Source of the DNA: Chondrosia reniformis | Taxonomy: Eukaryota; Porifera; Demospongiae; Chondrillida; Chondrillidae | Direction of reading: 5' to 3' | Assembly: GCA_947172415.1 (NCBI GenBank) | Contig: OX359190.1 | Location: forward strand, 3,410,001 to 3,474,000 | Length of the DNA: 64,000 bases | Part shown: piece by piece, positions 22,394 to 35,100 of the stretch | How positions within the stretch are numbered: the first letter of the stretch is position 1 | Layout of the letters: every line of letters starts with the position of its first letter | Position numbers and translations under genes: made by a program | Notes under the pieces: generated by a model | What the model saw: only the letters and a program-made list of their open reading frames with translations | What the model was told of the DNA's origin: nothing | Database searches by the model: none

Positions 22394-25300
22394 TTATTGC
22401 TCATTTTCTGCATCAGCCGTGTTTCCAGTAAACTTGTCAGGAACAGATGAATCAGGAGTTTCGTTGTGGCTATCAGTCTGGATTAGAGTTCCATATTCCA
22501 CTTCAGAGGAGAAATAAAGGAACTCAATTAATACAAGCTTATTGTGTACATACATCAGTGATATCCTTCAATATATGAAGCATTTTAAAACACATAAAAG
22601 TAATGTGTTGGAGATATGAAGCTTGTAGGACTAAGGGAAGAATATAAAGACTTCCAAGGTCACTAATAAAGGGTGGAATTCTCAGAAAGGCTGTCTATCC
22701 CAGTGTAGTAGAAAAGTTGATACATATGTATGTATACATACGTACTTCTACATTATGTAAAATTGAAGGACTTAGTGGAAAAGGAGATAAGTGCAATTTT
22801 AGTACTTTTGTGAACGATTGCTTAGTACAAAGTCTGTCTGAACAAGCTGATGTAAATTCTTACAGATACTCATGCACCATTACTGAACCTGCTGAGGCTA
22901 CAAAACTCAGCATTGGCCATGAAATGGAAGCTTATTATCAACGAATAGAACAATCACTAACATTGTATCTCCATTCAAAACTCTAACTCCTTTCTTAACA
23001 AACAAGTTTAAAAAAGTCTCTGTGGAATTTTTCCTTAGGTCTCATGTTTATACATGAGACATGTATGTGTATAATCAAAAGTGGGAATGAAAGTTAAGGG
23101 TAGTGGGTACATACGTACATACATGCAGATTACAAGAGCCACATTTACCTACTTCTACATTTTACATAGGTACGTACGTATGTGGGTAAAAGTGAACACA
23201 CATTACACATATGATGAATTAAGGAAATTAATTACATTTGGCCAGTGCAATGGCTATGGTGATAAGTGAATAATCACTGGAACATACTACACCATACCAG
23301 CCAAGAGATTGAAGTCCTTATCCTATGTATTAAAAATGGCAACCAGTGATTGCTCCCAGTCACCAAAGGGAGAAAATATCATTAAATTAAGACCCAAAGA
23401 CAGCTGTTTTACCCTCCTTTGGGCTGATCAATGTGGCATACTTCAATAGTGGTGAGTTGGTATGATATCTTTACTAATTAATTGAAACACTTGTGGTTTC
23501 ATAATAAGTGAACATGAAGGCTACAGTCTAAGCAAGACTGAGCAATTAATTTGACCTGCGCCAAGAATAGACTTTTATCTCTTGGCTAGTCTGGCATAAT
23601 ACATTCCTGTGACAATTCACTCTCTGTACATATGTACGTACATATACATATATATACATACATATATATATATACGTACGTATATGTATGCATGCATGCA
23701 TGTAGGTGCAACAAGGTCATGCACAGCTTCCATAGGAACAGAAAATGTTAAAATGACACACGACTCTGTCATACAGTATGTGTGAAAATTCATTTTCCAT
23801 TTAAAGCTTCGAACTTCACTACTACCTACGGAGTAACTTTGTCGCAATTTTTTTCAAAGGTCAGCTGAACTGCCTTTGAATTGCGGTAGAATTACCTTCA
23901 AATTTCGGAAAAACTTTGGCAAAACTTTGGTGCAACTTCGATGTAATGTTGTGAGACTAAATAGTCACTTCGCTAGGAATATATGTACTTGAAGTAATAA
24001 GGGGTATGTAGTTGTTGCGTTCATCATGAATTGTTTACAATTTGAGCATCAGCAACACTTATTATTAATCAAATTATTAGGATGTTTCGACCCTTAGGTC
24101 TTCAGCAATTACTATGTACATACCTGTTTGAAGTTGTTTGAGCTGCTCTTGTTGAGATATGAGTAAGGGACAATCACGATGAGCTAGTAGGATATTCTTT
24201 AGATTCTGAACCTCTTGTCTAAGGAAAGTGATTTCTTGTTGAAAATTCTGATTTTGGACCTCCATTTCTTTAGATTTCTTTTCTAGGTCTTCAATCCACT
24301 GTTTCTTTTTGGTCCTGCATCGAGCTGCTGCTGCCCTAAATATGGAGGTCAATATCTCGGCTAATTACATCTATATACGTATATTATAATTATTATTATT
24401 ATTAATTTGTCATATGCTCACCAGCACTAGGGCCAAACTGCCCTATGAGGCACAAAACAACAATAACAAACATATGTACTAGTGATACAATAATACATAA
24501 ACTCAATAGTCAGTTCTGCAACAGTAAAAAAGGAGGCAATTGCTTCATTACTAAAACCGAGCAGTCCACATCTCCATAATACTCTTCAGTATTGACAAAT
24601 ACTGGCATCCCTTGTCCAGAACTATGTAGAACTAACTTATCATCCTCACACAGATTGTCAAAATCGTTGGTTATGTGCCTCATTGCCTGTAAGAGAGGCT
24701 GGCATTCGGTGCACCATGCATTACACTCAAGCAGCCAATGGGTAACATATACGTATATACGTATATCTTTTCGTAACATGAAATCATATAACAGAATCGG
24801 CAAATGAAAACAATACAAGGGGCTGCCGCAATAATTATGAAGGAAATATCTACTATCCACTGATGAGGATATTCATTTGCAAAGATATAATTTGTGTTTT
24901 TTATACATCTGTAGGTATGTACGTAGGTATGCCTAAAAGTTACCTGTTTCTTTCAAGAAATTTCTTCCTTTTCTCCTGTGGATCATCCTCTCCATCACTT
25001 CGCCTCAATCTCTTCTTGAAGACATCATCAACAGGGTCAGGTGATGAAGTCTGGTTGCTCAGCAAACCTGATGCATACCCTGGACCTTGCAATGCCTATA
25101 CATTATTATACATGCAAACACATTATTTGCAAAATGTCTACACATTATTATGCAATGTCTACACCTTATTATGCAATGTCTACACATTATTATGCAATGT
25201 CTACACATTATTATGCACTGTACATGTACATACAGTACTTTTTGGGTCGGTTGTACAGACCAGACGTTGCAATTGGTAATTGACAAATAAGGTTATCACT

Positions 25301-28300
25301 GCATGGTGATGTCATTCTAGAATGTTGGTAGTCGTGAGTGCTAACTGATTACCTATTGCAATGGCCGGTCTGGACAACTGAACCAAAAAGTACTGTACAC
25401 AGGTTGGCTTAACCTTAACATATGTACGTACGTACGTATATATCTACATACTGTTTATTTATGTATGTATACGTATGTAGTTAGCACTTAACAGAAAAAA
25501 ATGGAAATGCATACATGTAATCTAAGTAACAATGCTATAGTAAGCAAAGTACTCCTATTCGTATGTACGTACGTACGTATGTACGTATGTCAGTAATTCT
25601 GACAGCCGGGATAAGGACCTGCTGACTGCATGTATGCAGAGAGGAATATAATTGCTGAAAAATGTCCAACCAACATTAAAGGCTTGACATCTTTATACAC
25701 TATAGATGGCTAATTATAAAGTATTTCCATATGAACTGTGAACTTTGCAGCAAACTTTGAAAATTCATTAAAACAAATAAATAATTGTGAGGCTGCCACC
25801 CCCTGCATGTACTCAAACTTTGTACGTCCTTATACGTACGTACATATGTGGTTGCAATCTTAACAATTCTGAAGGCTTAAATATGTATCCTCAAAATTAG
25901 GAAAAATGATAGAAAAGATACTGTAAAGGCTCATTGCTGCGTAGAGGGTACTGATTATTGAGAGCTACTGAGCATTGCTGTGATTGCGCTCAGTAACTCT
26001 CAATAGTAAATAATAAAAAAGTGAGTTAATTTAAGCTTCCTGAATGCAGCCATTTACATTTACATTCAGCCAGTGTTTCTACAACACACATACGTATGCA
26101 CTACCACTGATGGAATATAAAGGTAATGTACGTATGTGAGTAGTACTAGTCGTGAAAACTAATTATGCAAACTCAAGAAATTGAGAATTGCAGAGTTAAA
26201 GCAATAGTTTGTATGTACGTTTGTATGTTATCAATATTTCAACCTAATTATTGCATATATTGTAGCACTCACAGATTTCAATGCCTCTTGGATAATTTCT
26301 GGTGTGGTGGGGACATTAGAATGAGCAGCAGCAGCAGCTAAAAGAGCCGTGTGGTGTTCTAGCATCATATTGCTTGGAGGTGTGTTCTTCATCAACCTCT
26401 GTCTCAAGTGCTACAAAGAAAGAAGACAAGGTAGAATGAAGTTTAAAGATTATGCTAAGTCTTTAAAAAATTGGAAGTTACTTTCACAATACCTGTGCAA
26501 AGGCTATGATGTACATACTATGAAAAATCACCGTAATACTACTTCTTTAGGATAGACCATTTTGACCTGCAGGTCATACGTATATTGTGATTACATTTTT
26601 ATCAAACTTATCAAAATTAATACATAGTCCTGTGCGTGTGCCTGTGCAAAGGCTATGATATGTTGGAAGTATTATTGATCTTATCTAAGTTTGACTAATG
26701 AATTGTAAAAACGTACATACATATTACTCAAATGTACAAATTCTATGTATGTACATACATATGTATTTTACATGAATACAAAGGATGCATTTTCTGATAA
26801 CAAATATTGACACCTTGATAATATAAAGCAGCTGTACAACCTTTACATCAAATTGTAATGTTTGACAAAATTAGGTTTCACAAATAAACCACAAACATTT
26901 TAAAAAGCAGCTACATTACGTTAAACTACCATTGTGTAACTCAGCAAAAATACAGTTTCTAAGATACTTTCGTCAACATAAAAAATGTATTTCAAATATT
27001 TTGTGTAAACATTTGACATTATTAATCCTTACAAATTACAAACAAAACATAATAATTATATGTTTAGTTTGTAAACATTCTGAATTTAGTATGTAATTGT
27101 TCCACGCTACTATGGAAAGCTCATCATCTAAAGAAAACTGTTATTCTATCAGAATTGTAATTATAGAAAATACAAACAGCCTACATACATACGTACGTAT
27201 GTACCTAAATACATACACTAACCTGCTTAGTGACAGCAGTTACTGTACTGTCCAATAACTTTGTTGGAGGAGAAGCAACTGGTACCTACAAGTGAGATGA
27301 TAGGGATTTCTTCTACATACGTAACTGCACCAAAATGATCTTTGAAATAGTCAATCTAAAGTTTTTTGGACCACCAGAGATGCAGTTTGTTTCTTGAGAA
27401 TCGTACATTCTGATCCTAACCCTGTAGCCTTGGTATTGAAATGTCCAATTCTCAAGAAACAAACTGTTTCTCTAAGTACTTATGTACGTATGTACGTAGG
27501 TACATTTAACTATGAACGTATGTACATATAATTCATTTTAAAAAACATTTTGGCAAATCTCAAAATTGGTATCCATAAAAACTACATAATTTCTAGATAA
27601 TACAATGTACTACAAAAATTGCAAATGTAAAGCAAAAGCTTCAGAATATTTATAATAGAAATTCCCAATACATGGAGATACGTATGTATACTCACATTCT
27701 TCTTAGGGTTGGTAATTGATGTCGGTGGAGCAACTGGTATTGACGGGATTGCATAAGGTGAGCTAACAATTGGTGTAGGAGCTACAGCAAGATAAGTATG
27801 CAGTAAGGTAGCAAGATACGTACGTAGGAGTGTGAACAAATCAGCTGAACAGAGCACAACAAATTAGGTAGAATTCTTAATTTTCAAACATAAAGATCAG
27901 TATAAGATGGGCCCTTAGTTTCAACATGAATATTTCATTTTCACATTTACGTAAATGATTTTGATACCATATATTGCATATAACCCAAAATGTATGTACA
28001 AATCTTTTTTTAAAATAGAAAATGATTATTATAATTATTTTGACAAACATATACTAATAAGCTAGTCCACCCTTAGGTACGTATTTGGCCCTTTGCCTAA
28101 AAATACAAATACACTGCATGCGTGTACATTTGGAGATATTATCCAACTCAGTAAAGAGTTGCCATGACTGTACCTGCTATTGAAGCAATAGAGAAAGTTG
28201 ACATTGGAGGCAGCATTATCCCAGACATCTTCTGAGGTGGGGAATCAGGTGCTATCTACAAAAGTATGTGTATATGCATGTACATACATATAGAAGAATC

Positions 28301-31300
28301 AATATTACGTAAATCTATACTTAATTATATAATAATAAACATATAAAATGATGGTTACATATTTGAAGACAAATGTAAACATACGTATGTAGTACATACA
28401 TATGTAGTACATACATATGTAGTACATACATATGTAGTACATACATACCAAATGACAGTACATTTTCTATGATGGATATAGAAACACACAAACAGGAAAA
28501 TGATATTAATAAGCTTCAATATCTTAACAACATAAAATATTAACCATAACTGCATATTATTCACCTCTTCTGTGTTACTTGCGGCAGGAACTTGACTGGC
28601 TTTTTGAAAATCCTAAAATGACACAAACATTTTCAGTTTAAACTTACATTTACACAATAGACATACAAAGGTAATTACTAATGAATATACTAAACCTTAA
28701 CTGGTACACCAAGGTTATAATAAATATGCATGGTCATACCAAAAGTCACCCTTGATTCTAAAAATAGCAATGATGTCATATAAATTGTTACACATGCAAT
28801 CACATCAGTCTATTAGGCAATCCTATGAAATAAACTTTAAAAAGTTTAGCATAAAATATGTACGTATGTTAGTATTACCGTAAATGATTATAAGTATGTA
28901 TGTACTGTGCCTTTTATAGTGGATTTTACAAGTGTATGTACGAAGGAATTGGGAGTGTTTGTTGCGATCATTATAAGAGATGAAGAGGGTTATTCAGCAA
29001 CATGAATTGGTAATTTCTGACCCTGAGGTCTTCATCAGCAATATATGAATAAGTATAGGTATATGTAAGTGTTACTGTTACAGTGTATATACGTACATAT
29101 TGCCATATACATACTACATTATAGACCGTGTAACCTGAATAGTCATCCTAGCTTACCTGATCAAATGGACTATCTTTTAAGGAATCAAATAAACCTTCTT
29201 GGTCGCATATCTTCAAAAAGCGAGTGGGTGTGGGAGTCTGATCTACATATGTAATTAAGTAAATTATGCACAGTACGTACGTATATCCATATATACTGAT
29301 GAGTCTAATATCAATCACTACTTCATACGTATGTACGTACGTACATAGCTTCACAGGTGGAGGAAGTTGAAACTTCAAAGAGGAACTCATTCAACTTCAA
29401 TTACAGAAAATTTACCTTTAAAGCTTTTTACTTTCTATAATATATGTATGTACAGATGTAGAAGAGTATCCATCAAGTAATTAAAATAAATTCTCTGCAT
29501 TGATTTAAAATATTAAATAAATATTGTTTTACCTGGCAAAATACCCTTTGACTGACTGCCATCAATCTTCAAAGAAAAGTCATGTTTATGCTTGTGCACC
29601 AAGAGATGGTCTTCATTACTGAATTCCTATAAAATAACAAAACACATACATACATACGTACATATGTATGTATAATATCATTATTAGTAGAATGCATCAC
29701 TAGGGCAAGGGAAAAAATTTAAATGTACTATAAAAATTTGAGGAACAACATACGTACGTATGTACATAGTTCAATAACGTGTGTTTGAAAAATAGTATAT
29801 GAAGCTGATCTTAAAGCTTTGATGTCTGATTATTATATGCGTAAACTCTGGATTTTACCCCACCCACTCATCCCTCCTGAGGAGCACAATGAGCAAAAGT
29901 AAAGTTCATTTGATGGGAACCAGGGTCTCCCCTTAGCCACTGTTAGCTATTAAAAATGGTAATTTAAGGGGAGACATATGCCCTTCCCACCTCAAAAGAA
30001 ACCATGAACATAATGGAGTAAATAGATTGACAACACAAAAATTGGTCATCTTCACAAGATGCATTATGATGACATTTAAGTGAAATTGTACTGTGAGAAC
30101 AAGTCATGTGATCAGTTTCCTAATATGGTTATGTACGTACGTACATAAATGCCTATGTGTTGATATCATCTGACAACTCAATTGTCTTGTGTTGCAAGAA
30201 TACATTCACAATAATGTAGGCTAGTAACTATAATCAGTTTTAGGGGAGTGGCAGGGGGAGCATCCCTCATTTGAAGAATGTCAAATTAAAAATTTTTAAA
30301 GGGAAACAAATATAGTACATACGTAGGTAATTGGAAAGTATGTACATATATATTTGGTAAATGATTGCCAAATATTATTTCAAAACAAGTCATTCTTGAA
30401 ATTTTAAGCCACAAACTATTTACATACATACATATGTACGTATATACATTCCTACATTTGTATATAAATTCCTTAATATGGTTCAGAAGTGCCTTAAACA
30501 TTTTCACCTTTTTTGGTAATTGTATACATACGTATATATGTTACCCTATCTACTTTATCATCCATATATACGTATGGTAACATGTATATATTGATCAACT
30601 AAAATATCTCGGGACATGCTAAAAGGCCTTTCCCAATATAATTACAGATTACATAACAATTCCTAATCTACAAGTTCCGTAAAAAGATGCACACACATAC
30701 GTACATGTGTGCAAAAGAAGAAAGTATTTGATGAGAACATATATATGTATGTACATCTACCTGGGATACTGGAGGTACAATAGTTAGAGGCTAAGCTACG
30801 TATAAGACATCCAACAAATCAATGAGATGACAGAAAATCGTCAAGTGTTATACTCGAATTAACAACTTTTTACTCATTAACAGCATCAATTGTACAGTAG
30901 TTATTCATGCAACACCATTGGCAACGTTAACGAAGTTGGGGAGTAGTATAGTAGGCGATTAGAAGACTAATCTCGTCATAGTTTCCTCTATAAATGTATC
31001 TTTAACACGCAGTAAACAGTTCAGCGAGGGAGAAGGAGACAATATAATCAAATGCAAACGACGCTAGTCATTGTAATAACAAGATTCCACAGTTTTGTCA
31101 CTTTCTCCATCGCTCTAAAATGTCTGTCACACATTACATCATTGAAGAAAGGGGCACCTACGATGATGTAATGAGAGGCGCGTTTCTCCCTAGTTCTCTA
31201 CAAAGTGACGTACGCATTGAGATTCTTTAGATAAACAAGATTATTTTTAATTTTAGAAACGTAGCACCTAATGTTTAAGCGATTAACATAGCAACGCTAA

Positions 31301-31358
31301 CCTGTTTACAGTATTCACATACGAAAGGTTTGTCTCTGTTCTGTTCTTCGGATGACAT
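22394..31358 (-). CDS. ATF2: ATF2/ATF7-type bZIP transcription factor
   Basis: Eleven exons (31302-31358, 29533-29626, 29157-29242, 28565-28612, 28174-28255, 27696-27781, 27223-27285, 26273-26410, 24944-25095, 24124-24335, 22394-22500) join with matching phases into about 374 residues, complete from ATG to TAA. Exons 1-2 encode a C2H2 finger (CEYCKQEFSNEDHLLVHKHKH begins at Cys14), as in vertebrate ATF2. Exon 3 encodes DQTPTPTRFLKICDQEGLF, with Thr53 and Thr55 at the positions phosphorylated by JNK/p38 in human ATF2 (Thr69/71). Exons 4-8 are a Pro/Ala/Ser-rich activation region. Exons 9-10 give the basic region (KFLERNRAAAARCR, with the N-x7-R bZIP signature) and a zipper ending NILLAHRDCP. 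It should act in the nucleus on CRE-type ACGT sites as a homodimer or with Jun. The last exon is supported by exact phase and open frame. Confidence 0.92.
22717..22986 (+). CDS. Unrecognised open stretch inside an ATF2 intron
   Basis: The plus strand is open for 89 codons to TAA. From about codon 15 the peptide looks protein-like (NDCLVQSLSEQADVNSYRY, then AEATKLSIGHEMEAYYQRIE), with normal amino-acid balance, unlike the AT-rich flanks. No family was recognised, and there is no clear start context or partner exon. It may be a relic of a transposon or a duplicated gene. Confidence 0.22.
   Translation: MIHMYVYIRTSTLCKIEGLSGKGDKCNFSTFVNDCLVQSLSEQADVNSYRYSCTITEPAEATKLSIGHEMEAYYQRIEQSLTLYLHSKL
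24083..24110 (-). ncRNA. Hammerhead-like motif, degraded
   Basis: The minus strand reads CTGA, AGACC, TAAG, GGTC, GAAAC. The stem II hairpin and GAAAC match the copy at 29011, but box 1 lacks about three bases. It lies just past the donor of the bZIP exon. Confidence 0.2.
24400..24870 (-). mobile_element. LINE 3' fragment in ATF2 intron 9
   Basis: The minus strand has an open stretch (24510-24860) containing HWLLECNAWCTECQPLL, similar to the C-terminal end of the LINE fragment at 53432-54040 (HWLLECERWKDERVDLFQSL). The shared 3' untranslated segment (CTGCCCTATGAGGCACA here, CTGTCCTATGAGGCACA there) and a terminal ATT/AAT microsatellite confirm one family. It is 5'-truncated and non-functional. 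Confidence 0.6.
25134..25217. repeat. 21-bp tandem repeat, about four copies
   Basis: The unit TGTCTACACATTATTATGCAA is repeated with one substitution. Its period is a multiple of three, so all frames stay open, and it should not be read as coding. It is intronic in the ATF2 gene. Confidence 0.85.
25227..25402. repeat. Foldback element (MITE-like)
   Basis: The ends are inverted: ACAGTACTTTTTGGGTCGG on the left and CCAAAAAGTACTGTAC on the right. The similarity extends inward through GACCAGACGTTGCAATTGG versus CCTATTGCAATGGCCGGTC. The element is about 170 bases with no coding capacity. Confidence 0.65.
27345..27475. repeat. Foldback element of the 59714 family
   Basis: The inverted segments GATGCAGTTTGTTTCTTGAG and CTCAAGAAACAAACTG flank a short centre with a degraded GACCC-type motif. 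It is the same family as 59714-59870 and is intronic. Confidence 0.6.
28388..28449. repeat. 15-bp tandem repeat, four copies
   Basis: Unit ATGTAGTACATACAT, itself built of TACAT/ATGTA palindromes. It is intronic. Confidence 0.85.
29011..29040 (-). ncRNA. Hammerhead ribozyme-like core
   Basis: The minus strand reads a perfect CTGATGA box, then AGACC, loop TCAG, GGTC, one extra A, then GAAA. This is the catalytic-core order of a hammerhead with a 4-bp stem II and tetraloop. Stem I would need TTG upstream to pair with sequence after the GAAA box, which I cannot confirm. It is intronic in the ATF2 gene. At least four related motifs in the window (19732, 24083, 29011, 59763) point to a retroelement-borne family. 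Confidence 0.4.
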
Positions 31359-32112
31359 TATTTGGTTGAGATTTATTCGAAAAGTCTTTAATTTGGATTG
31401 AAACGTTCCCGAACGGCTATAAAGCTTAATAAAAGTCCAACTGATCCTCCAATGTTGACACTACTGATCTTATGACCACGCTTTTTCTTCAAATAAAAAC
31501 CGGAAATGTTTTGTTTCTATTTATAGAAGATAGCCATTTTCTATAGGAAGTAATTTCCTTATAAAGCTATTTTAATCACGAATGGAGGAATTGGTATGAA
31601 TCTTTTGGGATTCATGAGGAAATATGATTTTTGAGCTCTCAACAAAATGCAACAAATTCAGAGACATACCAGCCATAAATGTGTTTTGGTCAATATAAGG
31701 GAATATACTAACATACTTTAATATCCCTTTGCAGATACAGCCACTGTATACTCCAGCTAATACAGATAGGCTACTCTATACCATCCAACAGAATTATGTA
31801 CGTATGTATGTATTCAATAGAATTTATGTTATTCTGTTTTGGAAAGTTCAGCTACCTGTTATACCTCTGGCACATGCAGAATAATCATATATATACATAT
31901 ATAAGATCCATGCTTGCAGACTCTTGAGCCAGGAATCTATAAAATAGCATATTATTATCTTATATATAGGTGTAGATTGCAAGAGTTGAAACCTATGCAA
32001 ATATACCACGAGTGCAGATATATAATACTGTAACATGAAAGAACAAAAAGAATAATGTATATATATATATGTACATTTATTTGATATTTTATTCTAGTGA
32101 TACATGTACATG
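31359..32112. other. Spacer upstream of ATF2, downstream of kinase-Kelch
   Basis: It should contain the ATF2 promoter, since both flanking genes are on the minus strand. No TATA or other motif was clear. Just inside intron 1 there are ACGT/ATF-like sites: TGACGTACG near 31207, and TTACATCA with TGATGTAA near 31134-31172. Confidence 0.45.
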
Positions 32113-35100
32113 CTAATTATAAGGGATTTGTACAAGTTCAACAGTGTTTAGCAGAGTTTGCTTGGCTTTTTCAAATGAACTTGCATCTGTATACCCTCCA
32201 AATACAATGAAGGAATTCTGAGATGTTGTAATTACACATGGATCAATGCGTGGTGTCAATAGCTCTCCAACTTTAGTCCAGTTGTTTAACTGTACATTGT
32301 ACAGAAACACATTATTAGTTGGCACTGTTTGTGCAGTGCAACCCCCCACCACCATTGGATGCTGGGTGTTGGGAACGAGACATGAGTTGTAAAAGGGTGT
32401 CTCTTTAATACAATCCCACTCTACCTTTGGTACTTTGCTTTTAGGAGTGGCCTTCAGCTCCAAAAGTACAGCGCTCTCTAACTCATCTGCTGACATTCTC
32501 CAAGCTGCTTTGATGGGATAGGCATCAGCATCTTCTCCGTTACATATGTAGATGTAGCTTCCACAGAGGACCATTTGGTGTGCTGCCATTGGTTGCGGCA
32601 AAGAAAGCGTCTGCAAAGTCTTTGCTTCATTTGCTGCTGAATCTAGGACATCTATGGTGCTGAGAATAGTTTTATTATCCTCAGCCTTTCCACCAGCTAT
32701 GATTAGAAATCTGTCAAGCTTTAAAATGGAAGGCCTGTGTCGCTTTGTGGGCATTAAATGTTTTGACACCCAACCCTTTTCTCTTTCCCAAAACGAAATG
32801 AGATTAGTTGGATTCTTGGAGTTTGAATTATGGCCACCTATCAGGGCCAACTGGTTATCAATAACTGTGGCCTGAGAATTGTACTGCATTGAAGGAGGAA
32901 GCATGCTCCAAGTGTCAGCTTCGAGGTTGTACACTTGAACTATTCTGGCTTTTTCATAATCAGGACATGTGCCCCCACAAAGGAAGATGTCATTTACCTG
33001 GATGCATGCAGTAGCGAAACCTGTGGGCATTGGCATACTACTGAGATAAGATGATTGTACATGTAGGCCTGCATGCTGATGTAACAATCCAGACTGAAAT
33101 ATCTACATATAATAATAACAATAATGTTGATTATTAGAGTGACAATCAGTAATCTGACCAGCCAAATATATAGGCTTACTATGGTTACAAAAAATTGGTG
33201 GGGTGAGTTGTGAATAAAAGGGAATGCCTAGGTTTATACATCTTATAAACAAAAAGTGGATAATTCTATTATTATCTGAGTTTAAGAGAAAAATTATATA
33301 GCCAGGAATTTACAGTTGATTTGGTTACAATAAGTAAACAAATCAGTACTGATAGAATTTAGTATAGTACAGTACAATTGAAAATGAGTTGGTCCTCTAC
33401 TGTACCCCCACGACATACTTGGCAGAGCCTCTGCCAAAACGGTATGGAGATGCAACGACCAAACTCAAGAGCCAGGGGAGACAACCAGCAGGCAGACCGC
33501 CATACGTATATATATACATTATAATGAAATGTAAATTATATAGTGTATATTTTATTAAAAAGCATTATTTATATAACTATATATAAGCAAGTGTCGGCCA
33601 ACCTGCAGCTGCATTCCCAGGTGCAGGCTATATACCTTTACCGAGTCACCAAATATTATATTTCTTCTCAGGTTATTATACAAAGTTAAATAAAAACATT
33701 CAAAAATGAAGTTAAAAGTAGGGATGGCACTATAACTGTGATTGGCACATCTAGAAAAAGTAATGAAACAAGAAAGTGATCATATGGTAAGGCTAACATT
33801 GCAGAAGTGGCATACTGAAACTTAACTATACACATCACTTCTATGTTTGGGCGCATCATGGATATACTAGAAGTAGGGATCGATGCGCCCAAACATAGAA
33901 GTGATGTGTATAGTTAAGTTTCAGTATGCCACTTCTGCAATGTTAGCCTTACCATATGATCACTTTCTTGTTTCATTACTTTTTCTAGATGTGCCAATCA
34001 CAGTTATAGTGCCATCCCTACTTTTAACTTCATTTTTGAATGTTTTTATTTAACTTGTATTGCTCCTTTTTTCTTGTTAATATTTGTTTTGAAAGTTTTC
34101 TTGGCGAAAACTCGAAATAAACTAGCAGAATAGACGATATAATAGAGAGCTCTAAATTAAAAAATGGCGTCCGAAAAGATCCCAAATTTGATAAGATGTT
34201 TTCTACCGTTCTTTAACATTCAATTTAGGATATTAAAGGGTCCATAATCGTTAAGAATACGCCTGTATATAGGCCCTGCAAAGCGACTAAGAAATTCGAT
34301 CGCGGGTAACGGCAGTACCACAAATATTACTCATTCGGGTTACTTATTTTATATACAGAGAATTTGAAACTTAATTAAAAAATGGCGTTCAAAGAGGCCC
34401 TAAATTTGGCACTTTCAAAAGTAACACGCTTCGGTTGGAGCGCGTTGAAATCTAGGGTAGCCTATTCCCTAGTTCGGAAACATTCATGACGATTTAGTAT
34501 TTGTATGTACCTGCGTAAGTTCGCATGTTAGCGCTAGCTCATTTGAAAAAAGAAGAAGAAGAAGAAGAAAAAATGAGGAATTGCAGAATTTGGCCTATTT
34601 CGGTTTAACCACTTTGCGAAGGTTGTAGAGCATCGTAACATGTTTTTGCGTTTAGAAAAGCATGCAAAAACGGCTGCAAACACACGAATGCAACCGAAAA
34701 TCTGAACGTTGTTGATTTATGAGGTGTTAATTGATAATACATTGAATAGGGCGGCCATGTTTTTTTTCGGCCATCCCTACTTATAGAGTACTACCGTACT
34801 CTATGATACATGCATGCATGTGGTCCCATACTTACGAAATATTTCTGGATTAATGTAAAGACTACATCCATGTCTGGTCTCTCATCTGGTTCATCTTTCA
34901 GACAAAGAAGAATTATTGATTTCAGAGGATGTTCATCTGAAATTAGAACAAGGTCAGCAGCGCGCCGCTCGATTTCATTTTCTTTCTCTTTCTTGATTAG
35001 CCCACAACTAGGATGTTCTTGAGTTGCTGTCACCAACATTACGACTCCGAAGGAAAACACATCGCTCTTAGCAGTGAAACGTGAATGGTTGCTAATGAGA

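Noticed and set aside
25134-25217. CRISPR-like regularly spaced repeats
   Set aside because: The units are directly tandem without spacers, and the genome is animal.
25041-25290. Repetitive frames on both strands
   Set aside because: They are generated by the 21-bp tandem repeat in an ATF2 intron, with no splice or codon support.
33389-33586. Plus-strand frame with PLPKRYGDATTKLKSQGRQP
   Set aside because: It is mildly protein-like but short, has no splice partner and lies in the kinase-Kelch intron. It is probably a retroelement crumb.
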